Below, one piece after another: positions 1 to 5,564 of a stretch of DNA of 5,735 nucleotides (positions are counted from its first letter, which is position 1; the number at the start of each line of letters is the position of its first letter). Below the pieces are notes generated by a model. That model had not been told where the DNA came from, did not search any database, and saw nothing but the letters and a program-made list of their open reading frames with translations. The translations under genes and the position numbers were made by a program. The stretch is from an uncultured Verrucomicrobiota bacterium (GTDB lineage: Bacteria > Verrucomicrobiota > Verrucomicrobiia > Chthoniobacterales > SZAS-18): assembly GCA_937873255.1 (NCBI GenBank), contig CALMVM010000146.1, forward strand, positions 1,493 to 7,227, given 5' to 3'.

Positions 1-117
1 ACGGACAAGAAAGGCCTCCATAAGGCCATGGCGGAAGCGATGTTGCGCGCTGATCCGTCCGTGGGGCCGATCCTCGAAAAGTTGAAGGCGAACCGCCCCG
101 GCAAGAAGAACCTCTGA
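1..117 (+). CDS. C-terminal end of an unrecognised protein (5' truncated)
   Basis: Frame 1 is open from the window edge to a TGA at 115-117 and gives the last 38 residues of a protein, ending in RPGKKNL. The visible part is helical-looking and charged, with many Lys, Ala and Leu residues (for example AMAEAMLRADPS) and a basic C-terminus. It shows no membrane segment or catalytic motif. The frame is supported by an intrinsic terminator 56 bases after its stop on the same strand. I do not recognise the family, and the visible part is too short to assign a function. It converges on the lipoprotein gene at 445-894. Confidence 0.6.
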   Translation, partial: TDKKGLHKAMAEAMLRADPSVGPILEKLKANRPGKKNL

Positions 118-173
118 TCGCTCGCGCGGGCGGTTGCGGCGTGGTAAATCCAACGCCCCAGCCAGCGAGCATG

Positions 174-210
174 AGCGGACGCGCCTGCGAAACAGGCCGT
201 CCGCTTTTTT
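174..210 (+). terminator. Rho-independent terminator of the first gene
   Basis: The 8-base arm AGCGGACG (174-181) pairs perfectly with CGTCCGCT (198-205). One bulged C (182) precedes an inner 5-bp stem, GCCTG (183-187) with CAGGC (193-197), closed by a five-base loop. Six T residues follow (205-210). A long GC-rich stem plus a T-run on the + strand is a textbook intrinsic terminator. It lies just after the stop codon of the gene ending at 117. Confidence 0.9.
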
Positions 211-233
211 GTGCCGCAGGCGTTCCAATTCAA

Positions 234-341
234 GGTAGGGATGGCTCTCCGAGCCGTTCCCTATTTTCTTCCGCTTTGGCGTGACCCGGCGAGACGTCGT
301 CCAGACAAATCTAGGGAGCGGTTCGGAGAGCCATCCCTACC
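234..341. repeat. Long inverted repeat, 30-bp arms with 48-nt loop (element A)
   Basis: The arm at 234-263 pairs with 312-341. The outer 19 bases (234-252 with 323-341) are perfectly complementary, and the stem continues inward for 11 more pairs, two of them G-U. The loop at 264-311 is 48 nt. The core of the arm reads GGCTCTCCGAGCCG. The element sits in the convergent gap between the gene ending at 117 and the lipoprotein gene ending at 445. Read from the minus strand it could terminate the lipoprotein transcript. It shares the string CTCTCCGAGC with the element at 2934-3053. I infer a dispersed, genome-wide palindromic repeat. No protein-coding capacity is seen. Confidence 0.85.
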
Positions 342-444
342 ATTTGCCGGAACGACCGGCCGCCGGGGCGGCCTGTATCCAAATTCGCGCGTGTCGCCAC
401 CCTGCCGAATCGAGGGTTGCGCAACCCCGGGTCGAACCAAACGC
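342..444. other. Non-coding remainder of the convergent gap, with two small palindromes
   Basis: This stretch completes the 327-base gene-free region (118-444). It holds a GC-rich hairpin with 7-base arms, GGCCGCC (358-364) and GGCGGCC (367-373), and a perfect 14-base palindrome GGGTTGCGCAACCC (414-427) just beyond the lipoprotein stop. Neither is followed by a T-run on either strand, so I do not call an intrinsic terminator. Either could contribute to transcript 3' ends or be a protein-binding site. No gene is visible. Confidence 0.5.
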
Positions 445-894
445 CTACTGCGTCGGCGGCGGCGCGGCGGGCGCTTGTTCGGACGGGTTGGCCGGCGCGG
501 TGGCCGGCGAACTCTCGCCCGGCGTCACGGGAGCCGGGGCTGCCGAAGGACTGACCGTCGTCGTCGTCGTGCTCGACGGTGCGGGCGTGTTCGTCGAGGG
601 CATCGACGTGGGGTCGGACTGGAGCGGACCGCTACGCGGCTGCGGCGTCGGGCGGTTGTTGCCGCGCGGGCCGGCGGGCGCCGTCGTCGTGGTGCTGCTC
701 GCGGACGCGTTGGTGCTGCCCGGCGCCAGGCCGAGTTCCTTCTCCGCGTCGCGGTGGCGCGCGTAGTCGTGCCAGGGTCCGTTCGGCTCCGAGGTGTTGT
801 AGAGTTCGCGGCGGTTGGCGGGGGTTTCGCAGGCGTTGAGGGTCAACGCCGCCGCCACCAGCATCACAGGACGGAGCACGGGGAGAAAGTTCAC
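445..894 (-). CDS. Small lipoprotein with Pro/Ser/Thr/Ala-rich tail
   Basis: Encodes 149 aa. I chose the GTG at 892-894 because it gives a short signal sequence (LVAAALTL, residues 12-19) ending in a lipobox-like LNAC with the acceptor Cys at 22. It is preceded by GGGGTGA, a Shine-Dalgarno-like stretch four bases upstream. The ATG at 862-864 would leave no N-region. After the Cys, residues 23-58 form an ordinary charged segment (RRELYNTSEPNGPWHDYARHR). Residues 60-149 are low complexity, with poly-Thr runs at 68-71 and 109-113 and a Pro/Ala-rich end. By inference the protein is anchored by lipid at the envelope, with a flexible tail or spacer. No enzymatic motif is visible. It is transcribed divergently from sppA across a 140-bp gap. 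Its specific function is unknown. Confidence 0.65.
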   Translation of the reverse strand: MNFLPVLRPVMLVAAALTLNACETPANRRELYNTSEPNGPWHDYARHRDAEKELGLAPGSTNASASSTTTTAPAGPRGNNRPTPQPRSGPLQSDPTSMPSTNTPAPSSTTTTTVSPSAAPAPVTPGESSPATAPANPSEQAPAAPPPTQ

Positions 895-957
895 GCCGTC
901 ACCCCAACAGAATCGCCACCCCTTGTCAACCGTCCGCGCGCGGTTGTTGGGGAAAAT

Positions 958-986
958 TTGAGCTTTTGCCGCGCCGCGCCTATCAT
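958..986 (+). promoter_or_regulatory. Candidate sigma-70-type promoter of sppA
   Basis: TTGAGC (958-963, 4/6 match to TTGACA) and TATCAT (981-986, 5/6 match to TATAAT) are separated by exactly 17 bases. They sit in an AT-richer patch of a GC-rich gap. Transcription would begin near 993, leaving an untranslated leader of about 40 bases before the ATG at 1035. The call is by consensus matching only. Confidence 0.5.
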
Positions 987-1034
987 GCACCGCTTCTTTG
1001 CCGTCCCGGGAGCGCGCCGGTCCACCTCTTTCCG

Positions 1035-2927
1035 ATGAAAAGCTTCTTCAAATCCCTGTTCGCCTCGTTCCTTGCCCTCGTGCTGTTTTCGATCCTCGTG
1101 ACCCTGGTGGGCATCGGGCTTTTCGTGGGCTTTGTCAAACTCGCCTCCAAGCAGGAACCCAAGATCGAGGACGGCTCGTTCCTGGTCGTCGACCTGTCGG
1201 CCAACCTCACCGACGCGCCGACCTCCTTCGACAACTCCAAGGCGTTCGCCCGCCTGCTCGGCCGCGAGGAAACCGCCACGATCTCCCTGCGCGCCCTGCT
1301 GGAGGCGATCCACGCCGCCGCCGACGATAAGCGCATTGGGGGCATCTTCTTGCACGGCTCGTTCACCCCGGCGGACTACGGCGCGGGGTTCGCCGCGATC
1401 AAGGAATTGCGCGAGGCGCTGATCGAGTTCCGCAAATCGAAGAAGCCGGTCATCGCCTATCTCGTCGGCCCGGACACGCGCGACTACTACCTCGCCTCGG
1501 TGGCGGAGACGATCTACCTCAATCCCTACGGCGAGGTGGACCTGCCGGGCATGGCCACGACGCCGACGTTCTTCAAGGGCGCGCTGGATAAATACGGCGT
1601 CGGGGTCCAGGTCATCCGCCACGGCAAGTACAAGAGCGCCGTCGAGCCGTTCCTGACCGACAAGATGAGCCCCGAGAACCGCGAGCAAACCCAGAAGCTG
1701 CTCGACGACGTGTGGGGCCAGTTCGTCGCCGACGTGAGCACGTCGCGCCAGAAGACCCCTACCCAGTTGCAGGAACTCGTCGATAAACAGGGCATCCTCA
1801 CCGCCGAAGACGCCAAAGCCGCCGGGCTCGTCGATGAACTGGCCTACCTGCCCGACGTGCTCGACAGACTCCGCGCCAAGGCCGGCACCGACGAGAAGAC
1901 GCACTCCTTCCATCAGGTGGACGTGGGCGCGTACGTCAAGAAACAGTTCGGCAAGGCGGAAAACGCCGACGATTCCCTCGCCGTCGCGGCGGGAACGGTC
2001 GACAAGAGCGCCCGGCTGGCCATCGTGTACGCCGAGGGCGAGATCGTCGACGGCGACACCGACAAGCTCGGCACGGTCGGCGGCGACCGTTACGCGCGCG
2101 TCCTGCGCAAGCTGCGGCAGGACCCGAACGTCAAGGCGATCCTGTTGCGGGTCAACAGCCCCGGCGGCAGCGGGTTGGCCAGCGAGGTCATCCAGCACGA
2201 ACTCGCCCTGGCAAAGGCCGCCGGCAAGCCGGTCGTCGTGAGCATGGGCACGGTCGCAGCGTCGGGCGGGTACTGGATCAGCACGGCGGCCGACCGGGTG
2301 TTCGCCGAGCCGAACACGATCACGGGAAGCATCGGCGTGTTCGGCATTTTGCCCAATTTCCAGGGGCTGGCGAACAACAACGGGGTGACGTTCGACGAGG
2401 TCAAGACGGGCAAGTTTGCCGCGCTGCAAACCGCCTCGCGGCCCAAGAACCCGGAGGAACTGGCGAAGTTGCAGGGCCTCGTCGAGGATTTCTACCGGCG
2501 GTTCGTGGACAAGGTGGCCGCCGGGCGCAACCTACCCGCCGCGACCGTGGACGAGATCGGCCAGGGCCGGGTGTGGTCGGGCACGGAGGCGCTCCGGCTC
2601 AAGCTGGTGGATCAGATCGGCGGGTTGAACGACGCGATCAATTTCGCGCGGGAAAAGGGCGGGTTGCCCAACGACGCGAAGATCGTGGAATTCCCGGTGC
2701 CGCGCGACATCACCGAGCAGTTGGCGGCCATCGTCTCGGGCGAGAGCGCGCCGGAAGCCCGCGCCGACGTGAATCTGTTGCGCGTGCTCGGCATCGGCCC
2801 GCGCGCGGGTGCGTTGGGGCGCACGCTCGAAGACGTGCAGGGGGAGCTGCGCACGCTCAACGAAACGAGCAACCGGCCGGTGGGCGGCGCGTACGCGCGG
2901 CTGCCGTTCGATCTGCGGCTGCATTGA
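1035..2927 (+). CDS. sppA: Signal peptide peptidase SppA, 67-kDa type (peptidase family S49)
   Basis: Encodes 630 aa, close to the 618 aa of E. coli SppA. This is the membrane-anchored serine protease that degrades signal peptides left after secretion. The start at 1035 places a basic MKSFFK segment directly before one hydrophobic helix (about residues 8-36), as expected for a signal anchor. An upstream in-frame TTG (966) would add 23 non-hydrophobic residues. Two tandem S49 domains (ClpP/crotonase fold) follow. The N-terminal one carries the general-base lysine in GKYKSAVEPF (K200, equivalent to E. coli K209). The C-terminal one starts near RLAIVYAEGEI (327) and has NSPGGSG (374-380), the nucleophile in AASGGYWIS (S410, equivalent to E. 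coli S409) and GSIGVFG (431-437). No good Shine-Dalgarno precedes the ATG. The gene is monocistronic and appears intact and active. Confidence 0.96.
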   Translation: MKSFFKSLFASFLALVLFSILVTLVGIGLFVGFVKLASKQEPKIEDGSFLVVDLSANLTDAPTSFDNSKAFARLLGREETATISLRALLEAIHAAADDKRIGGIFLHGSFTPADYGAGFAAIKELREALIEFRKSKKPVIAYLVGPDTRDYYLASVAETIYLNPYGEVDLPGMATTPTFFKGALDKYGVGVQVIRHGKYKSAVEPFLTDKMSPENREQTQKLLDDVWGQFVADVSTSRQKTPTQLQELVDKQGILTAEDAKAAGLVDELAYLPDVLDRLRAKAGTDEKTHSFHQVDVGAYVKKQFGKAENADDSLAVAAGTVDKSARLAIVYAEGEIVDGDTDKLGTVGGDRYARVLRKLRQDPNVKAILLRVNSPGGSGLASEVIQHELALAKAAGKPVVVSMGTVAASGGYWISTAADRVFAEPNTITGSIGVFGILPNFQGLANNNGVTFDEVKTGKFAALQTASRPKNPEELAKLQGLVEDFYRRFVDKVAAGRNLPAATVDEIGQGRVWSGTEALRLKLVDQIGGLNDAINFAREKGGLPNDAKIVEFPVPRDITEQLAAIVSGESAPEARADVNLLRVLGIGPRAGALGRTLEDVQGELRTLNETSNRPVGGAYARLPFDLRLH

Positions 2928-2933
2928 ATTTCT

Positions 2934-3053
2934 GAGGTGGACGGCGCTCTCCGAGCGGCGTTGGTATAATCACTCCACGCCGCAGGCGTCTAATTTTCCA
3001 GGCGGCTTCGCCGCAAACGGAACCAACGCCGCTCGGAGAGCGCCGTCCACCTC
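2934..3053. repeat. Perfect 32-bp inverted repeat with 56-nt structured loop (element B)
   Basis: The arm at 2934-2965 is the exact reverse complement of 3022-3053 (32/32). The loop (2966-3021) holds two smaller hairpins: ACGCC/GGCGT (2977-2981 with 2985-2989) and GCGGC/GCCGC (3002-3006 with 3010-3014). The element lies 6 bases after the sppA stop and 9 bases before the yjbQ stop, so it fills the convergent junction. The arm core GCGCTCTCCGAGC shares CTCTCCGAGC with the element at 234-341. No T-run follows the stem, so termination would depend on stem strength alone. It probably belongs to a dispersed repeat family, by inference. Confidence 0.9.
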
Positions 3054-3062
3054 TTCTCCGCC

Positions 3063-3479
3063 TCACTCCCCGATGATCTTGACCAGCACGCGCTTGTCGC
3101 GCTTGCCGTCGAGTTCGTAGTAGAAAATCTGCTCCCACGGGCCGAGGTCGAGCTTGCCGGCCGTGATCGCCACGACGACCTCGCGGCCCATGATCGTACG
3201 CTTGAGGTGCGCGTCGGCGTTGTCCTCGCTGCCGTTGTGCTCGTATTGGTCGTACGGCTTTTCGGGGGCGAGTTTTTCCAGCCAGCGTTCCCAATCGCGG
3301 TGCAGGCCGGACTCGTCGTCGTTGATGAACACGCTCGCCGTGATGTGCATGGCATTGACCAACACCAACCCCTCGCGTACGCCGCTCTCGACGACGGCGC
3401 TGGCGACGCGGGGCGTGATGTTGAAAAGCTGGCGGCGCTTGGCGGCGTGGAACCAGAGTTCCTGGCGGTGGGATTTCAT
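3063..3479 (-). CDS. yjbQ: YjbQ / UPF0047 family protein
   Basis: Encodes 138 aa, the usual family length. Recognised signatures are [13 protein letters not shown] (residues 42-54, with conserved H45), EDNADAHLK (85-93, with H91) and the C-terminal [16 protein letters not shown] block (112-127). E. coli YjbQ has weak thiamine-phosphate synthase activity in established literature, which is why many entries are named 'secondary thiamine-phosphate synthase enzyme'. The physiological role is not settled. The protein is expected to be cytosolic, with no signal peptide. Its ATG overlaps the stop of the SAM hydrolase gene (ATGA), so it is second in a two-gene operon and probably translated by coupling, since no clear Shine-Dalgarno is present. 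This frame stays open far upstream inside the hydrolase gene, but family length and the ATGA overlap fix the start at 3479. Confidence 0.93.
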   Translation of the reverse strand: MKSHRQELWFHAAKRRQLFNITPRVASAVVESGVREGLVLVNAMHITASVFINDDESGLHRDWERWLEKLAPEKPYDQYEHNGSEDNADAHLKRTIMGREVVVAITAGKLDLGPWEQIFYYELDGKRDKRVLVKIIGE

Positions 3480-4537
3480 TTGGTGTCGTAGGCCCGCCGC
3501 ACCCACACGTTCCAATCGACGCCGGAGCCGATATGGTGCGTCGCGGCGAAGTTGCCCTGATTCAGCGCGAAGGAGACCTGCATCAGGCTGTTGATGTAAA
3601 GCAGCGGCTGCCCCACCGGCACGTCGCCAAAGCTGTTTGCGTACGGCACGGTGCCTTGGAAAACCTGCTGCCCCGCCGGCCCGCTCCACGCCTGTCCCTT
3701 GGACGCCATGAACGCCTCGCTGTAATGGGTGACAATTACCTCGAAACGGTCGCCCGGCTTCGGCGTGGGAACGATCTGATCGAAAACCGTCTTGTCGATG
3801 TTCGTCCAGACGTTGCCGTATTGCGGATCGAGCACCGGAATCCCGCCGCCGACGCTGATGGGCCGCCGGTCGGTCTCCGAGTCCACATAAGAATACACCT
3901 GCCCGTGGTCGTACTCGATGGACACGACTTTCGCCGGGTCCAGCGCGGGGCCGACCTCCTCGAATTTGATCACCCCCGCCGCCAGCCGCGCGCCGGTGTA
4001 CGCGTACACGTCGCGGCCGTGGAAGGTGTAGCTTCCCTCCGAACCGGCGCGGCGGTTTTTGGTTTCGTCGATCTCGCGCACGGCGTCGAGGCCGAGCTTT
4101 TCGGCGATGAGGGTCAGCGTGCCGTTGTCGGGCGTGACGAAATATTGCCCGTTCTTCGCGCGGGCGACGACCGATTTGCGCGTCGTACCCACGCCGGGGT
4201 CCACCACCGAGACGAACACCGTCCCCGCCGGCCAGTACGGCGCGGTCTGCCAGAGCCGGTACGCGCCTTCCCAGACGTTGAACGCCGGAATCTCGTGCGT
4301 GAGGTCGTAGATTTTCAGTTCGGGATCGACGCCGACGGCCACGCCCTTCATCGCGGCGACCGCGCCGTCCTTCACGCCGAAATCGCTCTGGAGCACGAGC
4401 GGGGCGGAAAGGATGAAGGATGAAGGATGAAGGATGAAAAGCAGAAGCAGCCAGAAGCAATTGCCGATCTTCCGGCGATGAGTGCTCCGGCGTCGCGTCC
4501 TGATTCCATATTTTCCAAAATTGGTGGTCGGTTTCAT
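3476..4537 (-). CDS. SAM hydroxide adenosyltransferase (SAM hydrolase, DUF62 family) with apparent signal peptide
   Basis: Encodes 353 aa. The family converts S-adenosylmethionine and water to adenosine and methionine and is related to SAM-dependent fluorinases and chlorinases. Visible motifs are QSDFGVKDG (50-58), [10 protein letters not shown] (77-86), VDPGVGTTR (112-120), TPDNGTL (135-141), TFHGRD (171-176) and the C-terminal-domain signature YGNVWTNID (240-248). D113, R120 and H173 match the Asp-Arg-His set of the hydrolases. The ATG at 4535-4537 was chosen because AAGGAG lies five bases before it. A second in-frame ATG at 4558 has no such site. The first 45 residues are unusual for the family: a basic stretch ([11 protein letters not shown], 13-23), then hydrophobic [18 protein letters not shown] (28-45), which looks like a signal peptide cut near A45. 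Residues 34-43 are encoded by a heptad repeat array. The gene leads a two-gene operon with yjbQ. Confidence 0.9.
   Translation of the reverse strand: MKPTTNFGKYGIRTRRRSTHRRKIGNCFWLLLLFILHPSSFILSAPLVLQSDFGVKDGAVAAMKGVAVGVDPELKIYDLTHEIPAFNVWEGAYRLWQTAPYWPAGTVFVSVVDPGVGTTRKSVVARAKNGQYFVTPDNGTLTLIAEKLGLDAVREIDETKNRRAGSEGSYTFHGRDVYAYTGARLAAGVIKFEEVGPALDPAKVVSIEYDHGQVYSYVDSETDRRPISVGGGIPVLDPQYGNVWTNIDKTVFDQIVPTPKPGDRFEVIVTHYSEAFMASKGQAWSGPAGQQVFQGTVPYANSFGDVPVGQPLLYINSLMQVSFALNQGNFAATHHIGSGVDWNVWVRRAYDTK
4406..4438. repeat. GGATGAA heptad array, left arm of an inverted pair
   Basis: Four perfect tandem copies of GGATGAA occupy 4411-4438, preceded by GGAAA (4406-4410). The array lies within the SAM hydrolase coding sequence. 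On the minus strand it encodes [10 protein letters not shown] (residues 34-43), the hydrophobic core of the apparent signal peptide. It is the inverted partner of 4547-4579, with 32 of 33 positions complementary. Confidence 0.9.
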
Positions 4538-4542
4538 TTTTT

Positions 4543-4548
4543 CTCCTT
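4543..4548 (-). promoter_or_regulatory. Ribosome binding site of the SAM hydrolase gene
   Basis: The minus strand reads AAGGAG here, five bases before the ATG at 4537. It settles the start choice over the ATG at 4558. It adjoins the heptad array, and the AAGG part is repeat-like sequence, so the site was probably built partly from the repeat. Confidence 0.7.
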
Positions 4549-4579
4549 CATCCTTCATCCTTCATCCCTCATCCTTTCC
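4547..4579. repeat. TTCATCC heptad array, right arm of the inverted pair
   Basis: Three perfect TTCATCC units (4547-4567) and one variant CTCATCC (4568-4574) are followed by TTTCC (4575-4579). The array fills most of the 47-bp gap between the divergent SAM hydrolase and methyltransferase starts. Its reverse complement matches 4406-4438 with a single mismatch, across a 108-base spacer. Confidence 0.9.
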
Positions 4580-4581
4580 CC

Positions 4582-4610
4582 TTTATGCGTCTCAGCGAAA
4601 AAATCGGCAA
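4582..4610 (-). promoter_or_regulatory. Weak candidate promoter of the SAM hydrolase-yjbQ operon
   Basis: On the minus strand TTGCCG (4610-4605, 4/6 match) and CATAAA (4587-4582, 4/6 match) are spaced by exactly 17 bases, upstream of the hydrolase ATG. The -10 would cover the start codon of the divergent methyltransferase gene, and the transcript would begin with heptad repeat sequence near 4575. The matches are only moderate. No comparable promoter for the methyltransferase was found. Confidence 0.3.
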
Positions 4611-5301
4611 GGCTTTCACGCCCGCAGGCATTCTCAGCGTCCGCCGGGGCATCGGGCGTTTGCTCCATCCGCAGCCTGTGTCGAAGTTCTTGCGCCACAT
4701 CCCCCCCGCCGCCATGGACGCGCACCTCGCCAAATACGGCCACCTCATGCAGCCGGGCGAGAACTGGGCCAAATACCTCGACGCCGCCCGCTGGCTCAAG
4801 CTCAACATCCGCCGCGCGCAGGACCTCCGACTCGACCGCGAAAAGCGCGCGTTGCGCATCCTCGACCTGGGCAGCGGCGCGGGGTATTTCCTGTTCGTCG
4901 CCAAGCAGCTCGGCCACGGCGGCATGGGCATCGACGTGCCGCATCCCGAGCTTTACGGCTCGATGTTCGACACGCTCGGGCTGCAACGCGTCGTCGCGCC
5001 CGTCGAGGCGCAAAAGCCATTGCCTGACGCGCTGTTGGCCGATGGGAAGTTCGATCTGGTGACGGCGTTTTCCATCGAGTTCAACAAGCACGCGCCCTGG
5101 GGCATGTGGAAGGCGGCGGACTGGGATTATCTGCTGACTGATTTGCGCGACCGTTTCCTCAATCCGGGCGGGAAGATTTACTTCGACCTGAATCCGAACT
5201 ACGACGGCCAGTTCATGACGCCGGACATGGCGGAAGTGTTCCAAAAGCGCGGCGCGAGTGTGGACCGGCGCAGCAAGCTGACGTTCGACCCGGTGAAGTG
5301 A
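4585..5301 (+). CDS. Class I SAM-dependent methyltransferase, substrate unknown
   Basis: Encodes 238 aa. The Rossmann-fold methyltransferase core is clear: motif I ILDLGSGAGYF (92-102) binds SAM, the acidic residue after strand 2 is D117 in MGIDVPHPE (114-122), motif IV is FDLVTAFSIEF (156-166), and the post-core strand is NPGGKIYFDLN (193-203). The 90-residue N-terminal region is basic and helical (KIGKAFTPAG, SVRRGIGRLL) and has no signal peptide, so the enzyme is probably cytosolic. The start at 4585 follows directly on the heptad array with no Shine-Dalgarno. Neighbouring genes do not reveal the methyl acceptor. It is divergent from the SAM hydrolase gene and converges on the barrel-protein gene at 5565. 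Confidence 0.88.
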   Translation: MRLSEKIGKAFTPAGILSVRRGIGRLLHPQPVSKFLRHIPPAAMDAHLAKYGHLMQPGENWAKYLDAARWLKLNIRRAQDLRLDREKRALRILDLGSGAGYFLFVAKQLGHGGMGIDVPHPELYGSMFDTLGLQRVVAPVEAQKPLPDALLADGKFDLVTAFSIEFNKHAPWGMWKAADWDYLLTDLRDRFLNPGGKIYFDLNPNYDGQFMTPDMAEVFQKRGASVDRRSKLTFDPVK

Positions 5302-5322
5302 GACGTTGGGGAACGGGTCTTC

Positions 5323-5536
5323 AGCCCCGGCAGGGGCGGAAGAATTTAGCCCACGGCGCGAGCCGTGGGAAAGAAAGCGTCCATCGGCACAGCCCCGGCA
5401 GGGGCGGAAGAAAAACGCTGGCCTTACACGGATTGCCACGCGACATTTCTTACGCACCTGCCGGGGCTGTCAATTTCTGGGGCGGCCTACCCACTGCGCA
5501 CCCCGAGGGCCAAAATCTTACGCCCCTGCCGGGGCT
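5323..5536. repeat. Cluster of four GCCCC/GGGGC hairpin repeats in nested inverted order
   Basis: The unit AGCCCCGGCAGGGGCG, itself a hairpin with GCCCC/GGGGC arms, occurs at 5323-5338 and 5391-5406 in direct orientation. It recurs at about 5453-5468 (one base changed) and 5521-5536 in inverse orientation. The inner pair matches over 25 bases (5389-5413 against 5446-5470, 23/25) and the outer pair over 21 (5323-5343 against 5516-5536, 20/21). The cluster takes up nearly all of the 263-base convergent gap 5302-5564, in which I see no gene. It may act as a bidirectional transcription end. The units look like a dispersed family typical of PVC-type genomes, by inference. Confidence 0.85.
5350..5369. 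repeat. Hairpin with perfect 8-bp stem inside the repeat cluster
   Basis: CCCACGGC (5350-5357) pairs with GCCGTGGG (5362-5369) around a four-base loop, GCGA. It lies 48 bases after the methyltransferase stop and between the first two GCCCC/GGGGC units. It is a different palindromic sequence from those units. No T-run follows, so it is not a standard intrinsic terminator. Confidence 0.75.
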
Positions 5537-5564
5537 AAAACGTGCGTGGACGAATGATCTCGCT

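Noticed and set aside
414..440. T-arm-like GGTTCGACC on the minus strand, suggesting a tRNA
   Set aside because: No matching acceptor, D-arm or anticodon arm can be built around it.
924..929. Perfect TTGACA on the minus strand before the lipoprotein gene
   Set aside because: No -10-like hexamer occurs at 16-18 bases. That position reads TGGGGT, and it would lie too close to the GTG start for a normal leader.
211..1038. 275-residue Arg-rich open frame on the + strand
   Set aside because: It runs through the terminator T-run, an inverted repeat, the lipoprotein antisense strand and the sppA promoter. Its Arg/Gly-rich composition is typical of antisense GC-rich DNA.
891..2429. 512-residue open frame antisense to sppA
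   Set aside because: It overlies a clear SppA gene, lacks recognisable motifs and is rich in Arg, Val, Asp and Gly, as expected for the shadow of a high-GC gene.
2965..2970. Perfect TATAAT at the edge of the element B loop
   Set aside because: There is no -35-like hexamer at the right distance, and no gene starts downstream on that strand; likely chance.
3533..4423. 296-residue + strand open frame opposite the SAM hydrolase
   Set aside because: Shadow of the hydrolase coding sequence; no family features.
3063..4460. 465-residue extension of the yjbQ frame
   Set aside because: The upstream part is out of frame with the clear SAM hydrolase and is Arg-rich. Family length and the ATGA overlap put the yjbQ start at 3479.
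5323..5536. Possible CRISPR array from regularly recurring GC-rich units
   Set aside because: The units alternate in orientation and vary in flanks, and there are no cas genes. The structure is palindromic interspersed repeats.
5306..5557. 83-residue open frame across the repeat cluster
   Set aside because: Its APAGAE-like segments are simply translations of the GCCCC/GGGGC repeats; no independent coding signal.
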